In this document: positions 1 to 6,609 of the stretch, one piece after another | How positions within the stretch are numbered: the stretch's first letter is position 1 | Layout: the number at the start of each line of letters is the position of its first letter | Source of the DNA: Clostridiales bacterium | Lineage (GTDB): Bacteria; Bacillota; Clostridia; Tissierellales; Sedimentibacteraceae | Assembly (NCBI GenBank): GCA_003457065.1 | Contig: DMJQ01000083.1 | Span: forward strand, 1 to 7,031 | Length of the DNA stretch: 7,031 nt | Direction of reading: 5' to 3' | The notes under the pieces: generated by a model | What the model was told of the DNA's origin: nothing | Seen by the model: only the letters and a program-made list of their open reading frames with translations | The model's database searches: none | Made by a program: the position numbers and the translations under genes

Positions 1-25
1 CTGTTCCCAAACATTAAATTAAATA

Positions 26-69
26 ATATACGCTTTATATTCGGTATGTCCCGAATACAAAGCGTATAT
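26..69 (+). promoter_or_regulatory. Intergenic stem-loop upstream of dctQ
   Basis: Two 19-nt arms (26-44 and 51-69) are complementary except for one A-C mismatch (37/58), with a 6-nt loop TATGTC. The right arm is followed by GTTAATCG, not a T run, so it does not look like a strong intrinsic terminator. In TRAP operons the binding-protein gene usually precedes dctQ and must be made in excess. A hairpin here would fit as an mRNA-stabilising or partial-termination element at the end of dctP, but dctP itself is not in view. The structure is seen directly; its role is inferred. Confidence 0.6.
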
Positions 70-92
70 GTTAATCGTAAAAATTTATTGCG

Positions 93-153
93 AAAGGAGA
101 ATGCAGGTCATGTAATAAGTTTAACAAGCATGACTTGTGCAAAAATTTTATGA
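93..153 (+). promoter_or_regulatory. Unusual dctQ leader: distant RBS, stem-loop and mini-ORFs
   Basis: The only good Shine-Dalgarno sequence (AAAGGAG, 93-99) lies about 50 nt before the most likely dctQ ATG at 150. At a normal distance from it is ATG 110-112, which is followed at once by TAA; an in-frame ATG at 101 would give a four-codon ORF ending at the same TAA. A second mini-ORF (130-153, seven codons) ends in a TGA that overlaps the dctQ ATG as ATGA. Bases 102-112 can pair with 129-139 (11 bp including G-U pairs); folding that stem would leave only about 12 nt between the Shine-Dalgarno and ATG 150. Whether this is looping, coupling or a frameshifted start is unresolved. Confidence 0.5.
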
Positions 154-644
154 GTAAAAACAAAGTAATTTCGTTTTTAGATAAGAGCGAAGAGATTTCT
201 TTGGTAATTATGTATTCTGTCATGGTTTTGGTTATATTTCTTCAGGTTATTATGAGGTATTGCTTTAATAATTCGCTTTCTTGGTCAGAAGAGCTTGGAA
301 AATTTCTTTTTGTATGGCTGTCATGGATTGGCATCAGCATCGGAGCTAAAAGGGGAGAGCACATAAAAATAACTTTATTTACTGACAAGCTGCCGGCTAA
401 AGCCGCGCATGTTGCCAATATCATTTCAGAAATGATTTTAATAGGAATATGTGCCGTAACGGTATATTATGGCTGGAGTCTTGTTATAAGTCAATCAGGT
501 GTTCACTATGCAGGAATAAAAATAAGCATGGCTTGGGGCTATCTGTCGGTTGTTATAGGATGCGCATTGATGATTATAAGAAGCCTTATTTCAATAGCGG
601 ATTCTGTCGGGATGCTGTCAGGCAGAATTACAAGAGAGGAGTAG
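150..644 (+). CDS. dctQ: TRAP transporter small permease subunit (DctQ)
   Basis: Small membrane subunit of a tripartite ATP-independent periplasmic (TRAP) transporter, which with DctM imports a substrate delivered by a DctP-type binding protein using an ion gradient. The 164-residue product has the usual DctQ length and four hydrophobic segments, roughly residues 17-35, 52-66, 91-109 and 130-150. The family signature lies after helix 1: RYCFNNSLSWSEEL (36-49), then the aromatic FLFVWLSWIG (52-61). The start is uncertain. ATG 150 gives a typical short charged N-terminus (MSKNKVISFLDKSEE), while TTG 135 would add five residues; neither has a Shine-Dalgarno sequence at normal distance. The stop is 6 nt before dctM, and the dctM ribosome binding site lies inside the last codons, so the two are co-translated. 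The substrate cannot be read from this subunit. Confidence 0.9.
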   Translation: MSKNKVISFLDKSEEISLVIMYSVMVLVIFLQVIMRYCFNNSLSWSEELGKFLFVWLSWIGISIGAKRGEHIKITLFTDKLPAKAAHVANIISEMILIGICAVTVYYGWSLVISQSGVHYAGIKISMAWGYLSVVIGCALMIIRSLISIADSVGMLSGRITREE

Positions 645-650
645 AACATT

Positions 651-1967
651 ATGTCACTGATTGTATTATTTATTAGTCTTTTTATTATGATTTCGGTTGG
701 CGTTCCTATCGGCTTTGCCATCGGCGGGGCAACCATGCTTTCTATGTTTTATTGTACTGATTTAAATATGGTAATAAATGCACAATATTGTTATTCAGGA
801 ATCAGTTCTTTTACTGTAATGGCTATACCGTTTTTCATGCTTGCTGGGCTTCTCATGTCGACAGGAGGTATCGCAAAACGAATTGTAAATGTAGCTTCAG
901 CACTTATTGATTTTGTAACCGGTGCGATTGGATGTGTAACTGTCCTTGCATGTATGTTTTTTGGCGCATTATCAGGTTCCGGAATGGCAACTGCTTCTGC
1001 CATAGGAGGAATGATGATTCCGGAAATGAGGCGCAAAGGGTATGATCCGGCATATGCGGCCACTCTGGTTTGTTTTGGAGGTATTGTAGGACCTATCATT
1101 CCGCCGAGCCTTTCGTTTGTATTGTACGGAGCAACAACAGGCACATCTGTACCTAATCTTTTCCTTGCGGGGATTATTCCCGGAGTATTGTTGGGCATAG
1201 GGTATCTTGCATTAAATATCATAATGTGCAAAAAGAATGGAACAGACTTAAAAGCTGTGCATACTTCAGAAGAAAGCAATGAACGGGTTACAGTAAAGGT
1301 ATTGCTGCAAAAACGTTTTAAAAGAATTTTAGTAGCTTTAAAGGAAGGTTTTTGGGCGTTATTATCTCCGGTTATAATACTTGGAGGGATTTATTCGGGT
1401 ATATTTACACCTACAGAAGCCGCCTGCGTATCAGTTGTTTATTCAGCCATCATAAGTCTGTTTGTTTACAAAGAGATGACTTTCCAACAGCTATTTAAAG
1501 TTCTGGTTGATTCTGCCGTTATTAACGGGATTACATCGTTTCTCTTAGGATACTCGACTGTATTTTCAACATTTTTAACTTTTGAAAAAGTGCCTCAGAT
1601 GATTACGGCATTCTTAATGGGTTTCTCCAGCAATAAATATGTGATTTTGCTTCTCGTTAACTTATTCTTGCTGGTTGTGGGTTGTTTTTTAGATACTGTC
1701 CCGGCTATTATAATAATAGCTCCGATGTTGCTTCCGGCAATTAAAACCTTGGGAATTAATCCCGTACATTTTGGAGTTATAATGGCTGTAAATCTTGCTA
1801 TCGGACTTTGCTCCCCGCCATACGGCTGCAATTTATTCGTAGGAGCTGCTGTTGCAAAGATCAAGATGCAGTCAATGTTTAAATATATTATGCCGTTTAT
1901 GGCAGTATCCATTGTCATGCTTTTATTAATCACATACGTACCATGGCTGTCATTAATGTTCTTATAG
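651..1967 (+). CDS. dctM: TRAP transporter large permease subunit (DctM)
   Basis: Main transmembrane subunit of the TRAP importer, which carries the ion-coupled transport path in the cytoplasmic membrane. At 438 residues it is normal for the DctM family and is hydrophobic almost throughout. Recognisable blocks are FFGALSGSGMATASAIG (103-119), the substrate-site loop GPIIPPSL (147-154), TGTSVPNLFLAGIIPG (163-178), FTPTEAA (252-258), and the second-half PP loop GLCSPPYGCNLF (385-396), which corresponds to TPPVGLNLF in many relatives. The ATG at 651 follows GAGAGGAG (634-641) with 9-nt spacing, inside the dctQ coding end. It is the last gene of its operon; the hairpin at 2098-2133 probably ends the transcript. 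Substrate is unknown; C4-dicarboxylates, keto acids and other organic acids are typical of the family. Confidence 0.95.
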   Translation: MSLIVLFISLFIMISVGVPIGFAIGGATMLSMFYCTDLNMVINAQYCYSGISSFTVMAIPFFMLAGLLMSTGGIAKRIVNVASALIDFVTGAIGCVTVLACMFFGALSGSGMATASAIGGMMIPEMRRKGYDPAYAATLVCFGGIVGPIIPPSLSFVLYGATTGTSVPNLFLAGIIPGVLLGIGYLALNIIMCKKNGTDLKAVHTSEESNERVTVKVLLQKRFKRILVALKEGFWALLSPVIILGGIYSGIFTPTEAACVSVVYSAIISLFVYKEMTFQQLFKVLVDSAVINGITSFLLGYSTVFSTFLTFEKVPQMITAFLMGFSSNKYVILLLVNLFLLVVGCFLDTVPAIIIIAPMLLPAIKTLGINPVHFGVIMAVNLAIGLCSPPYGCNLFVGAAVAKIKMQSMFKYIMPFMAVSIVMLLLITYVPWLSLMFL

Positions 1968-2002
1968 CAGAAGGTCGTATAGTATTATATTAAATTTAAG
2001 AT

Positions 2003-2076
2003 ATAAGCCGCAAAAAGGGCAAAATTATTTAAGGGCGTTATAATAAAATATATTTATCACGTTGGTTGCGGCTTAT
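2003..2076. repeat. 11-bp inverted repeat spanning 74 bp
   Basis: ATAAGCCGCAA (2003-2013) is the exact reverse complement of TTGCGGCTTAT (2066-2076), separated by 52 nt. The interior holds a duplicated AAGGGC (2015-2020 and 2031-2036, 16 nt apart) and a weaker inner pairing between about 2035-2042 and 2052-2061. No T run follows the right arm, and I see no target-site duplication outside the arms. It may be a structured 3' untranslated region of dctM or a remnant of a small palindromic element. Only the arms are certain. Confidence 0.5.
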
Positions 2077-2097
2077 TGTGTGATAGATATAAAATAT

Positions 2098-2133
2098 AAA
2101 AAAATGAAGTGCAAACACTTCATTTTTTTTTTT
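2098..2133. terminator. Bidirectional intrinsic terminator between dctM and potD
   Basis: An 8-bp core stem, ATGAAGTG (2104-2111) with CACTTCAT (2116-2123), closes a CAAA loop. It is flanked by seven A (2098-2104) on the left and eleven T (2123-2133) on the right, which can lengthen the stem. Read on the plus strand it ends the dctQM transcript. Read on the minus strand, where it begins 3 nt after the potD stop codon, the A tract becomes the U tract that ends the pot operon. The two operons converge here, so a shared terminator is expected. Confidence 0.88.
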
Positions 2134-2136
2134 ATA

Positions 2137-3177
2137 TCATTCAGCCATTATTTCGGTCCATCGTTCTGTGTACAAGTCAATGAATTTTTGCGGGTCTCTG
2201 AACATTTCCATAGTTGCTATGTCTTCCTGCGGAATGTTGAAGGCTGAGTTGTTCAGCAATTCTTCATCAACTTGGTTTATTGCTTCAATGTGTACTGTCG
2301 AATACTGTACTTCATCAATATTTCTCAAGGTTGCTTCTGTCGAGCATAGGAAGTCGATGAATTTTTCCGCCAGTTCCTGATTCTTAGCTGTTGAAGGAAC
2401 AAACATGGCATCAATCCAGATATTGCTTCCTTCTTTAGGAATTACAAAGCCGAGGTTTTCATTTTCAGCCATAGCGGCAACAGCTTCTCCTGACCAGACT
2501 AAAGCCATATCGGCTTCCTCGGTTACCATTATGGCTGGAGCTCCGTCAGTTACGTATGCCATGATGAGCGGCCTTTGCTCGATTAACAGTTGCTTTGCTT
2601 CGTCAAGCTCCTTTTCATTTACCGTATTCAGTGAATATCCTAACAATTTAAGAGCTGCGGCAAATGCGTCCCTCTGAGAATCCATCATTATGATTCTCTG
2701 GCTGTGATTTTTGTCCCAGAGCATTGACCAGCTGTCGGAAGAAGCATCAACGGTTTTTTTGTTGTAAAGGATTCCGAGCGTGCCCCAGAAATACGGAACG
2801 GCATATTCGTTGTTTGGATCATAAGGCTGATTCTTAAATGCTTCACCTATATATTTATAGTTTGGTATATTGTCAAAATTTAATTTGTTGACCATTCCTT
2901 CACTTATCATGCGCTCAATCATATATTCGCTTGAAATTATCAGGTCATAATTTGAAGCTCCGGCTTTTGCCTTAATATACATTTCTTCGGGAGTGGCGTA
3001 TGTGTCATATTTAATCTTAACGTTGTTGGCTTCTTCAAATTCGGATATAAGACCTTTGTCAATATATATGTCGTAATTTAAAACATTCAGCGTCGGTTTT
3101 TCTTCCGAGCCGCAGCCTGTTGCCGCAATTAAAATTAAACTTAAAACGGCCATAACACAAATCAGTTTTCTTTTCAT
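2137..3177 (-). CDS. potD: Polyamine ABC transporter substrate-binding lipoprotein (PotD)
   Basis: Captures spermidine and/or putrescine outside the membrane and hands it to PotBC. The chosen start (ATG 3177-3175) gives 346 residues and a clean lipoprotein signal: MKRK, a hydrophobic run, and a lipobox ending at Cys22. A longer reading from 3216 would add 13 charged residues and overlap potC, so I reject it. The ATG is 1 nt after the potC stop, with GTGAGG as ribosome binding site. Comparison from memory with E. coli PotD shows ligand residues kept: Tyr38, Tyr85, Trp228, Trp254, Asp256 and Tyr292. Trp34 of E. coli is Tyr35 here, and the DDARE segment is DSQRD (166-170), which shifts the acidic contacts. 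PYDPNNEYAVPYFWG (118-132) is a strong family match. Polyamine binding is well supported; preference between putrescine and spermidine is not. Confidence 0.93.
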   Translation of the reverse strand: MKRKLICVMAVLSLILIAATGCGSEEKPTLNVLNYDIYIDKGLISEFEEANNVKIKYDTYATPEEMYIKAKAGASNYDLIISSEYMIERMISEGMVNKLNFDNIPNYKYIGEAFKNQPYDPNNEYAVPYFWGTLGILYNKKTVDASSDSWSMLWDKNHSQRIIMMDSQRDAFAAALKLLGYSLNTVNEKELDEAKQLLIEQRPLIMAYVTDGAPAIMVTEEADMALVWSGEAVAAMAENENLGFVIPKEGSNIWIDAMFVPSTAKNQELAEKFIDFLCSTEATLRNIDEVQYSTVHIEAINQVDEELLNNSAFNIPQEDIATMEMFRDPQKFIDLYTERWTEIMAE

Positions 3178-3178
3178 T

Positions 3179-3979
3179 TTATACCTCACTTTTCTTTGTT
3201 TTTTTGGATTTTTCAATTCCGTTTGATCTTTTGTTTATTAATATCATCAGCAATAACACCGCTGTCAGCATTATTGTGGACAATGCGTTGATTGTTGGAC
3301 GCACACCTCTTCTTGCCATTGAATAGATTACTATTGAAAGGTTTGTAACGCCTTCACCCTTTGTAAAGTAGCTTATCATGAAATCATCTATGGACAAAGT
3401 GAATGCCATTAAAAATCCGGTTATGATACCCGGTTTGATTTCAGGTATTATTACTTTCCTCAGTGCGTACATCGGAGTTGCACCAAGATCCATTGCCGCT
3501 TCGGTCATGTTGACATCAAGCTGCTTCAGTTTCGGAAGTATGGACAGTATTACGTACGGAGTATTGAACACTATGTGTGAAATCAATATTGTATTAAATC
3601 CGAAGTTAATGTTAAAGGATATATACAATATCATCAGCGAAATACCTGTCACTATATCGGGGTTTACAACCGGCAGATAATTTACGTTAAGCATTATTGA
3701 TTTCATTTTGCCGTTCATGCTGTTGATTCCGATAGCCGCAATAGTTCCGATTATGGTTGAAATGACAGCCGATGTTATGGCTATCAGAATTGTGTAATAA
3801 AAAGCGGAACGTATATCTGTGTCATGGAACAGCTCAATGTACCATTTAAGTGAAAATCCTGTCCAATTGCCTCTTGACTTTGATTCGTTGAAAGAGAATA
3901 TGGCAAGGACGATTATGGGTGCATAAAGAAATATGAATATAAGCCCTAAGTAAATTCTGGTTAAATGCTTCCTTACCAC
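3179..3979 (-). CDS. potC: Polyamine ABC transporter permease (PotC)
   Basis: One of the two membrane-channel subunits of the polyamine importer, 266 residues, close to the family norm. It has an N-terminal membrane helix (about residues 9-29, ending in the FSFNES motif typical of PotC), several further helices, and the EAA loop that docks onto the ATPase: EAAMDLGA (160-167) followed by the conserved proline 179. FTLSIDDFMISYF (193-205) is a characteristic PotC block. The start codon is GTG (3979-3977), preceded at 9 nt by a full AAGGAGG (3989-3995). It overlaps the end of potB by 7 nt, which points to translational coupling. The tail is lysine-rich and cytoplasmic. Confidence 0.94.
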   Translation of the reverse strand: MVRKHLTRIYLGLIFIFLYAPIIVLAIFSFNESKSRGNWTGFSLKWYIELFHDTDIRSAFYYTILIAITSAVISTIIGTIAAIGINSMNGKMKSIMLNVNYLPVVNPDIVTGISLMILYISFNINFGFNTILISHIVFNTPYVILSILPKLKQLDVNMTEAAMDLGATPMYALRKVIIPEIKPGIITGFLMAFTLSIDDFMISYFTKGEGVTNLSIVIYSMARRGVRPTINALSTIMLTAVLLLMILINKRSNGIEKSKKTKKSEV

Positions 3980-4815
3980 AGCCTTGCCCCTCCTTCCTTG
4001 TCAACGTCAAATTTGTTCATTATCGACATTGATATTAAAATTATTATCATCATGACAATTGAAATCGCAGAGCCGAAATTCCAGTCACCATTTAATATAA
4101 ACAGCTTTTCTATTAAATTACCGATCATCATGCTCTTGTTTCCGCCAAGCAGCTGAGGGATTATGAATGTGCTTACCGCAGGCATAAATACCATCACTAT
4201 TCCTGATATTACTCCGGGCATGCTTAGTGGCAGTATTATTTTTTTGAATTTAATAAATTTGCTTGCTCCCAGATCATCGGCAGCTTCCAGTATGCCCGAG
4301 TCCATTTTGCTCAGTGCCGTATAAACCGGAAGTATCATAAAAGGAAGGAAATTATAAACCATACCCATTACGGTAGCTCCCCTTGTGTACAGCATATTTA
4401 CCTTGGGAAGGCCAAGAAAACCGAAAAAGTTATTTATAATACCGTTGTTACCCAGTATTGTCATCCATGCGTATGTCCTGAGAAGCATATTCATCCACAT
4501 TGGCAGTATGCAGAGAAACAGCAGAGTATTTCTTCTGGATAAGTTTGCTTTCGATATTATAAATGCTGCTGGATAACCGAGCATCAGGCATATTGCCGTA
4601 GACAGCGCCGCAAGGAATATGGAATCCCACAATATGTTTATATACAGCGGATTAAAGAACTTTTTAAAATTCTCAAATGTAAACTGTATGGTTGTGAGAC
4701 CGTTTGATTCCTTTGTTGTAATTCCGTATAAAAGAACAAGAAAACAAGGAAATACAATAAATATAACCATCCATACCATGTAGGGATATGCAAAATATTT
4801 TGTTTTGTTTTTCAA
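3973..4815 (-). CDS. potB: Polyamine ABC transporter permease (PotB)
   Basis: Second channel subunit, pairing with PotC, 280 residues and about six membrane helices. The N-terminus (FAYPYMVWMVIFIVFP, 8-23) and NMLLRTYAWMTILGNNG (109-125) are typical of PotB. The EAA loop for contact with PotA is EAADDLGAS (177-185), followed by the LP pair at 195-196. The start codon is TTG (4815-4813), 2 nt after the potA stop, with AAGGGGGA in the last potA codons as ribosome binding site. The next methionine (residue 13) would remove part of the first helix, so TTG is preferred. Weak initiation here may help set subunit ratios, but tight coupling to potA probably compensates. Confidence 0.94.
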   Translation of the reverse strand: MKNKTKYFAYPYMVWMVIFIVFPCFLVLLYGITTKESNGLTTIQFTFENFKKFFNPLYINILWDSIFLAALSTAICLMLGYPAAFIISKANLSRRNTLLFLCILPMWMNMLLRTYAWMTILGNNGIINNFFGFLGLPKVNMLYTRGATVMGMVYNFLPFMILPVYTALSKMDSGILEAADDLGASKFIKFKKIILPLSMPGVISGIVMVFMPAVSTFIIPQLLGGNKSMMIGNLIEKLFILNGDWNFGSAISIVMMIIILISMSIMNKFDVDKEGGARLW

Positions 4816-4817
4816 CG

Positions 4818-5858
4818 CTAATCCCCCTTTTCCATAATGTGAATATCATCGGGAGTGAGGTTAAGCCCCACTGTTTCGCCAACAGGTGCCATGTCGGTTG
4901 AATGAACCAGAAATTCATAGCCGTTGACCACAATTTGCATTTCGTAATGAACACCTTTAAATGTTACTGATTTTACTATGCCTTCCAGTTTGCCTTTTCC
5001 CGCGGGAGTCAGGTCCAGATCTTCGGGGCGGATTACAACATCCACTTCTTCACCTTTCCCGAAGCCGTAATCCAGACATTCGAATTTTTTGCCTAAAAAT
5101 TCTACCAGGTAGTCATCATGCATAACACCGTCCAGAATGTTGCTTTCACCTATGAAATCAGCAACAAACGCATTTTCGGGCTCGTTGTAAATATCGATCG
5201 GAGTGCCCATCTGCTGAATTATTCCGTCATTCATGACAACAATGGTATCAGACATGGTCAGAGCTTCTTCCTGATCGTGTGTAACATATATGAAGGTAAT
5301 GCCTATTTGTTTCTGCATAGCCTTAAGCTCATGCTGCATTTCCTTTCTTAATTTTAAATCAAGGGCTCCTAAAGGTTCATCCAACAGAAGCACCTTAGGC
5401 TCGTTAACCAGGGCTCTTGCAATTGCAATACGCTGCTGCTGACCGCCGCTTAGCTGGTTAATTCTTCTTTTTCCGTAATTTTTAAGATTGAACAGCTCAA
5501 GCATTTTTTCGACCTTGCTGTTTATAAGCCTCTCGTCCATCTTTTTGATTCTAAGTCCGAATGCTATGTTTTCAAACACATTCATGTGCGGAAACAAAGC
5601 ATATTTCTGAAAGACTGTGTTAAGCTGCCTTTTGAAAGGAGGAACGTCATTCATCAAATGTCCGTCAAAATATACCTGGCCTTCATCCGGAGTCTCAAAT
5701 CCGCCTATTATCCTGAGGGTTGTGGTTTTCCCGCAGCCGCTGGGGCCTAATAAAGTCACAAATTCATTTTTTTTAACGGATAAAGTAATATCATCAAGAA
5801 CTATTTCACCGTCAAACTTCTTAGTAATATTATTTAATTCGATAATTGCATTGTCCAT
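4818..5858 (-). CDS. potA: Polyamine ABC transporter ATP-binding protein (PotA)
   Basis: Cytoplasmic ATPase that powers polyamine uptake through PotBC. All motor motifs are intact: Walker [10 protein letters not shown] (38-46), Q-loop Gln84, signature LSGGQQQR (136-143), Walker B VLLLDE (156-161), D-loop GALD (164-167) and switch His194 in THDQEEA. A C-terminal TOBE-type regulatory domain follows, roughly residues 270-342, containing IRPEDLDL. The start at 5858 gives 346 residues and follows CAGGAG (5865-5870) at 6 nt. An upstream in-frame ATG at 5900 would add 14 residues, overlap the regulator gene and lacks that site, so I reject it. The gene starts 14 nt after the regulator stop. The order A-B-C-D behind an HTH-cupin gene supports polyamine rather than another substrate of this ATPase subfamily. 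Confidence 0.95.
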   Translation of the reverse strand: MDNAIIELNNITKKFDGEIVLDDITLSVKKNEFVTLLGPSGCGKTTTLRIIGGFETPDEGQVYFDGHLMNDVPPFKRQLNTVFQKYALFPHMNVFENIAFGLRIKKMDERLINSKVEKMLELFNLKNYGKRRINQLSGGQQQRIAIARALVNEPKVLLLDEPLGALDLKLRKEMQHELKAMQKQIGITFIYVTHDQEEALTMSDTIVVMNDGIIQQMGTPIDIYNEPENAFVADFIGESNILDGVMHDDYLVEFLGKKFECLDYGFGKGEEVDVVIRPEDLDLTPAGKGKLEGIVKSVTFKGVHYEMQIVVNGYEFLVHSTDMAPVGETVGLNLTPDDIHIMEKGD

Positions 5859-5872
5859 TTTTTGCTCCTGAC

Positions 5873-6409
5873 TTAAAAATTTGGTGGAGTGCAAACCCAT
5901 ATTACGCGTGCGGGGTTCTTACTCGTATTTTCAATAAAATGAGTTTTATTGGTTTTAATATAAAAGGATTCTCCCTTTTTAACCTTGTATGACTGGCTGC
6001 CGTAATTGAGCATTATGGTTCCGTTCAGGACATATCCGAATTCTTCGCCCTCGTGGGGTTCATCTTCCTTTGTCCTGCTGTGAGCTCCGAGCTCGACTAA
6101 AATAGGCTCCATTTTATTTTTTTGTGCATTGGGAACAATCCAATTAATCTTGTAATTGTCATCCGACTCCTTAACAAACACATCTTCTTCTTTAAAAACG
6201 ATTTTGCTGTCGATAGCTTCGTTGAAAAAACTCCCTAAATCGGTGCCCAGGCATTCGAGTATATCTGTGAGAGTTGCTATAGAAGGCGATGTTAAGTCTC
6301 TTTCTAATTGCGATATATATCCTTTTGTCAGCTCGCACCTGTCGGCCAGCTCCTGCTGAGTGAGAGAATTGGCAATTCTAAGCCGTTTTAAATTTTCGCC
6401 GATATCCAT
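5873..6409 (-). CDS. HTH (XRE-type) cupin transcriptional regulator of the pot operon, PuuR-like
   Basis: A 178-residue DNA-binding regulator. An XRE/Cro-type helix-turn-helix occupies about residues 6-61, with [20 protein letters not shown] (17-36) as the recognition unit. A C-terminal cupin_2 barrel (about 100-174) contains [13 protein letters not shown] (118-130) and a later His157. His119, Glu122/123 and His157 are candidate ligand or metal contacts. This architecture matches PuuR and relatives that respond to putrescine or other small molecules. As first gene of the pot operon, 14 nt before potA, it most likely controls polyamine uptake and its own synthesis. The ATG (6409-6407) follows AGAGG (6416-6420) at 6 nt. 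Palindromes in its own leader are the probable operator. Repressor action and effector are inferred. Confidence 0.9.
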   Translation of the reverse strand: MDIGENLKRLRIANSLTQQELADRCELTKGYISQLERDLTSPSIATLTDILECLGTDLGSFFNEAIDSKIVFKEEDVFVKESDDNYKINWIVPNAQKNKMEPILVELGAHSRTKEDEPHEGEEFGYVLNGTIMLNYGSQSYKVKKGESFYIKTNKTHFIENTSKNPARVIWVCTPPNF

Positions 6410-6436
6410 AAAAAACCTCTTTTTTTGTTTATATTA

Positions 6437-6470
6437 TTAAACTTCAAGTTTAAAGTTAGTAAACTTTAAA
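6437..6470. promoter_or_regulatory. Two overlapping palindromes, probable operator of the pot operon
   Basis: Palindrome 1 is TTAAACTT (6437-6444), one C, AAGTTTAA (6446-6453). Palindrome 2 is TTTAAAGTT (6449-6457), four bases, AACTTTAAA (6462-6470). Both arms are perfect and the two share 6449-6453, so the AAACTT-type half-site occurs four times in 34 bp. The block lies just downstream of the start of transcription expected from the promoter at 6481-6509, where a bound repressor would block initiation or early elongation. The likely ligand is the HTH-cupin protein encoded next. Confidence 0.72.
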
Positions 6471-6480
6471 ATCGATTTTC

Positions 6481-6509
6481 ATTATACACACGACTAATTG
6501 TAATGTCAA
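6481..6509 (-). promoter_or_regulatory. Consensus sigma-A promoter of the regulator-potABCD operon
   Basis: Read on the minus strand, TTGACA (6509-6504) and TATAAT (6486-6481) are separated by exactly 17 nt. Both hexamers and the spacing equal the consensus. Transcription should start near 6474, giving a leader of about 65 nt before the regulator ATG. Such a strong basal promoter next to the palindromes implies that expression is held down by a repressor. Confidence 0.88.
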
Positions 6510-6565
6510 TATAAATTTGCAAAAAAATTATAAAAAATATCACTGCTGAGGTGGATATATTGATT

Positions 6566-6586
6566 TTAAGTTTAATTATACTAAAC
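6566..6586. promoter_or_regulatory. Additional AAGTTTAA site in the divergent region
   Basis: AAGTTTAA at 6568-6575 repeats the eight-base half-site of the operator at 6446-6453. GTTTA (6570-6574) also faces TAAAC (6582-6586) across 7 nt. It lies about 60 nt upstream of the pot -35 box and about 25 nt upstream of the radA -35 box. It could be a remote auxiliary operator. In such AT-rich DNA a chance match is also plausible. Confidence 0.35.
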
Positions 6587-6609
6587 ATATTCTTCTTTTT
6601 CTTCATATA

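Noticed and set aside
26..69. Hairpin as an intrinsic terminator
   Set aside because: No T run follows the right arm, so strong termination is unlikely; it is kept as a stabilising or partial element.
1..153. Open plus-strand frame from the window edge to position 153, possible end of dctP
   Set aside because: Its translation does not look like a DctP C-terminus and it runs through the hairpin; the other two frames stop at about 17 and 22, so dctP probably ends at or before there, but this cannot be settled.
791..1279. Long minus-strand open frame inside dctM
   Set aside because: It is the antisense shadow of a well-supported gene, with no ribosome binding site or recognisable motif.
2062..2247. 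Plus-strand 61-codon open frame across the terminator
   Set aside because: It reads through the terminator T run (hence the phenylalanine run) and into the antisense of potD; no coding signal.
3178..3216. Longer potD reading starting at 3216
   Set aside because: It would add 13 charged residues before a complete lipoprotein signal peptide and overlap potC; the ATG at 3177 has its own ribosome binding site.
5859..5900. Longer potA reading starting at 5900
   Set aside because: It overlaps the regulator gene and lacks a ribosome binding site; [11 protein letters not shown] after CAGGAG is the normal start for this family.
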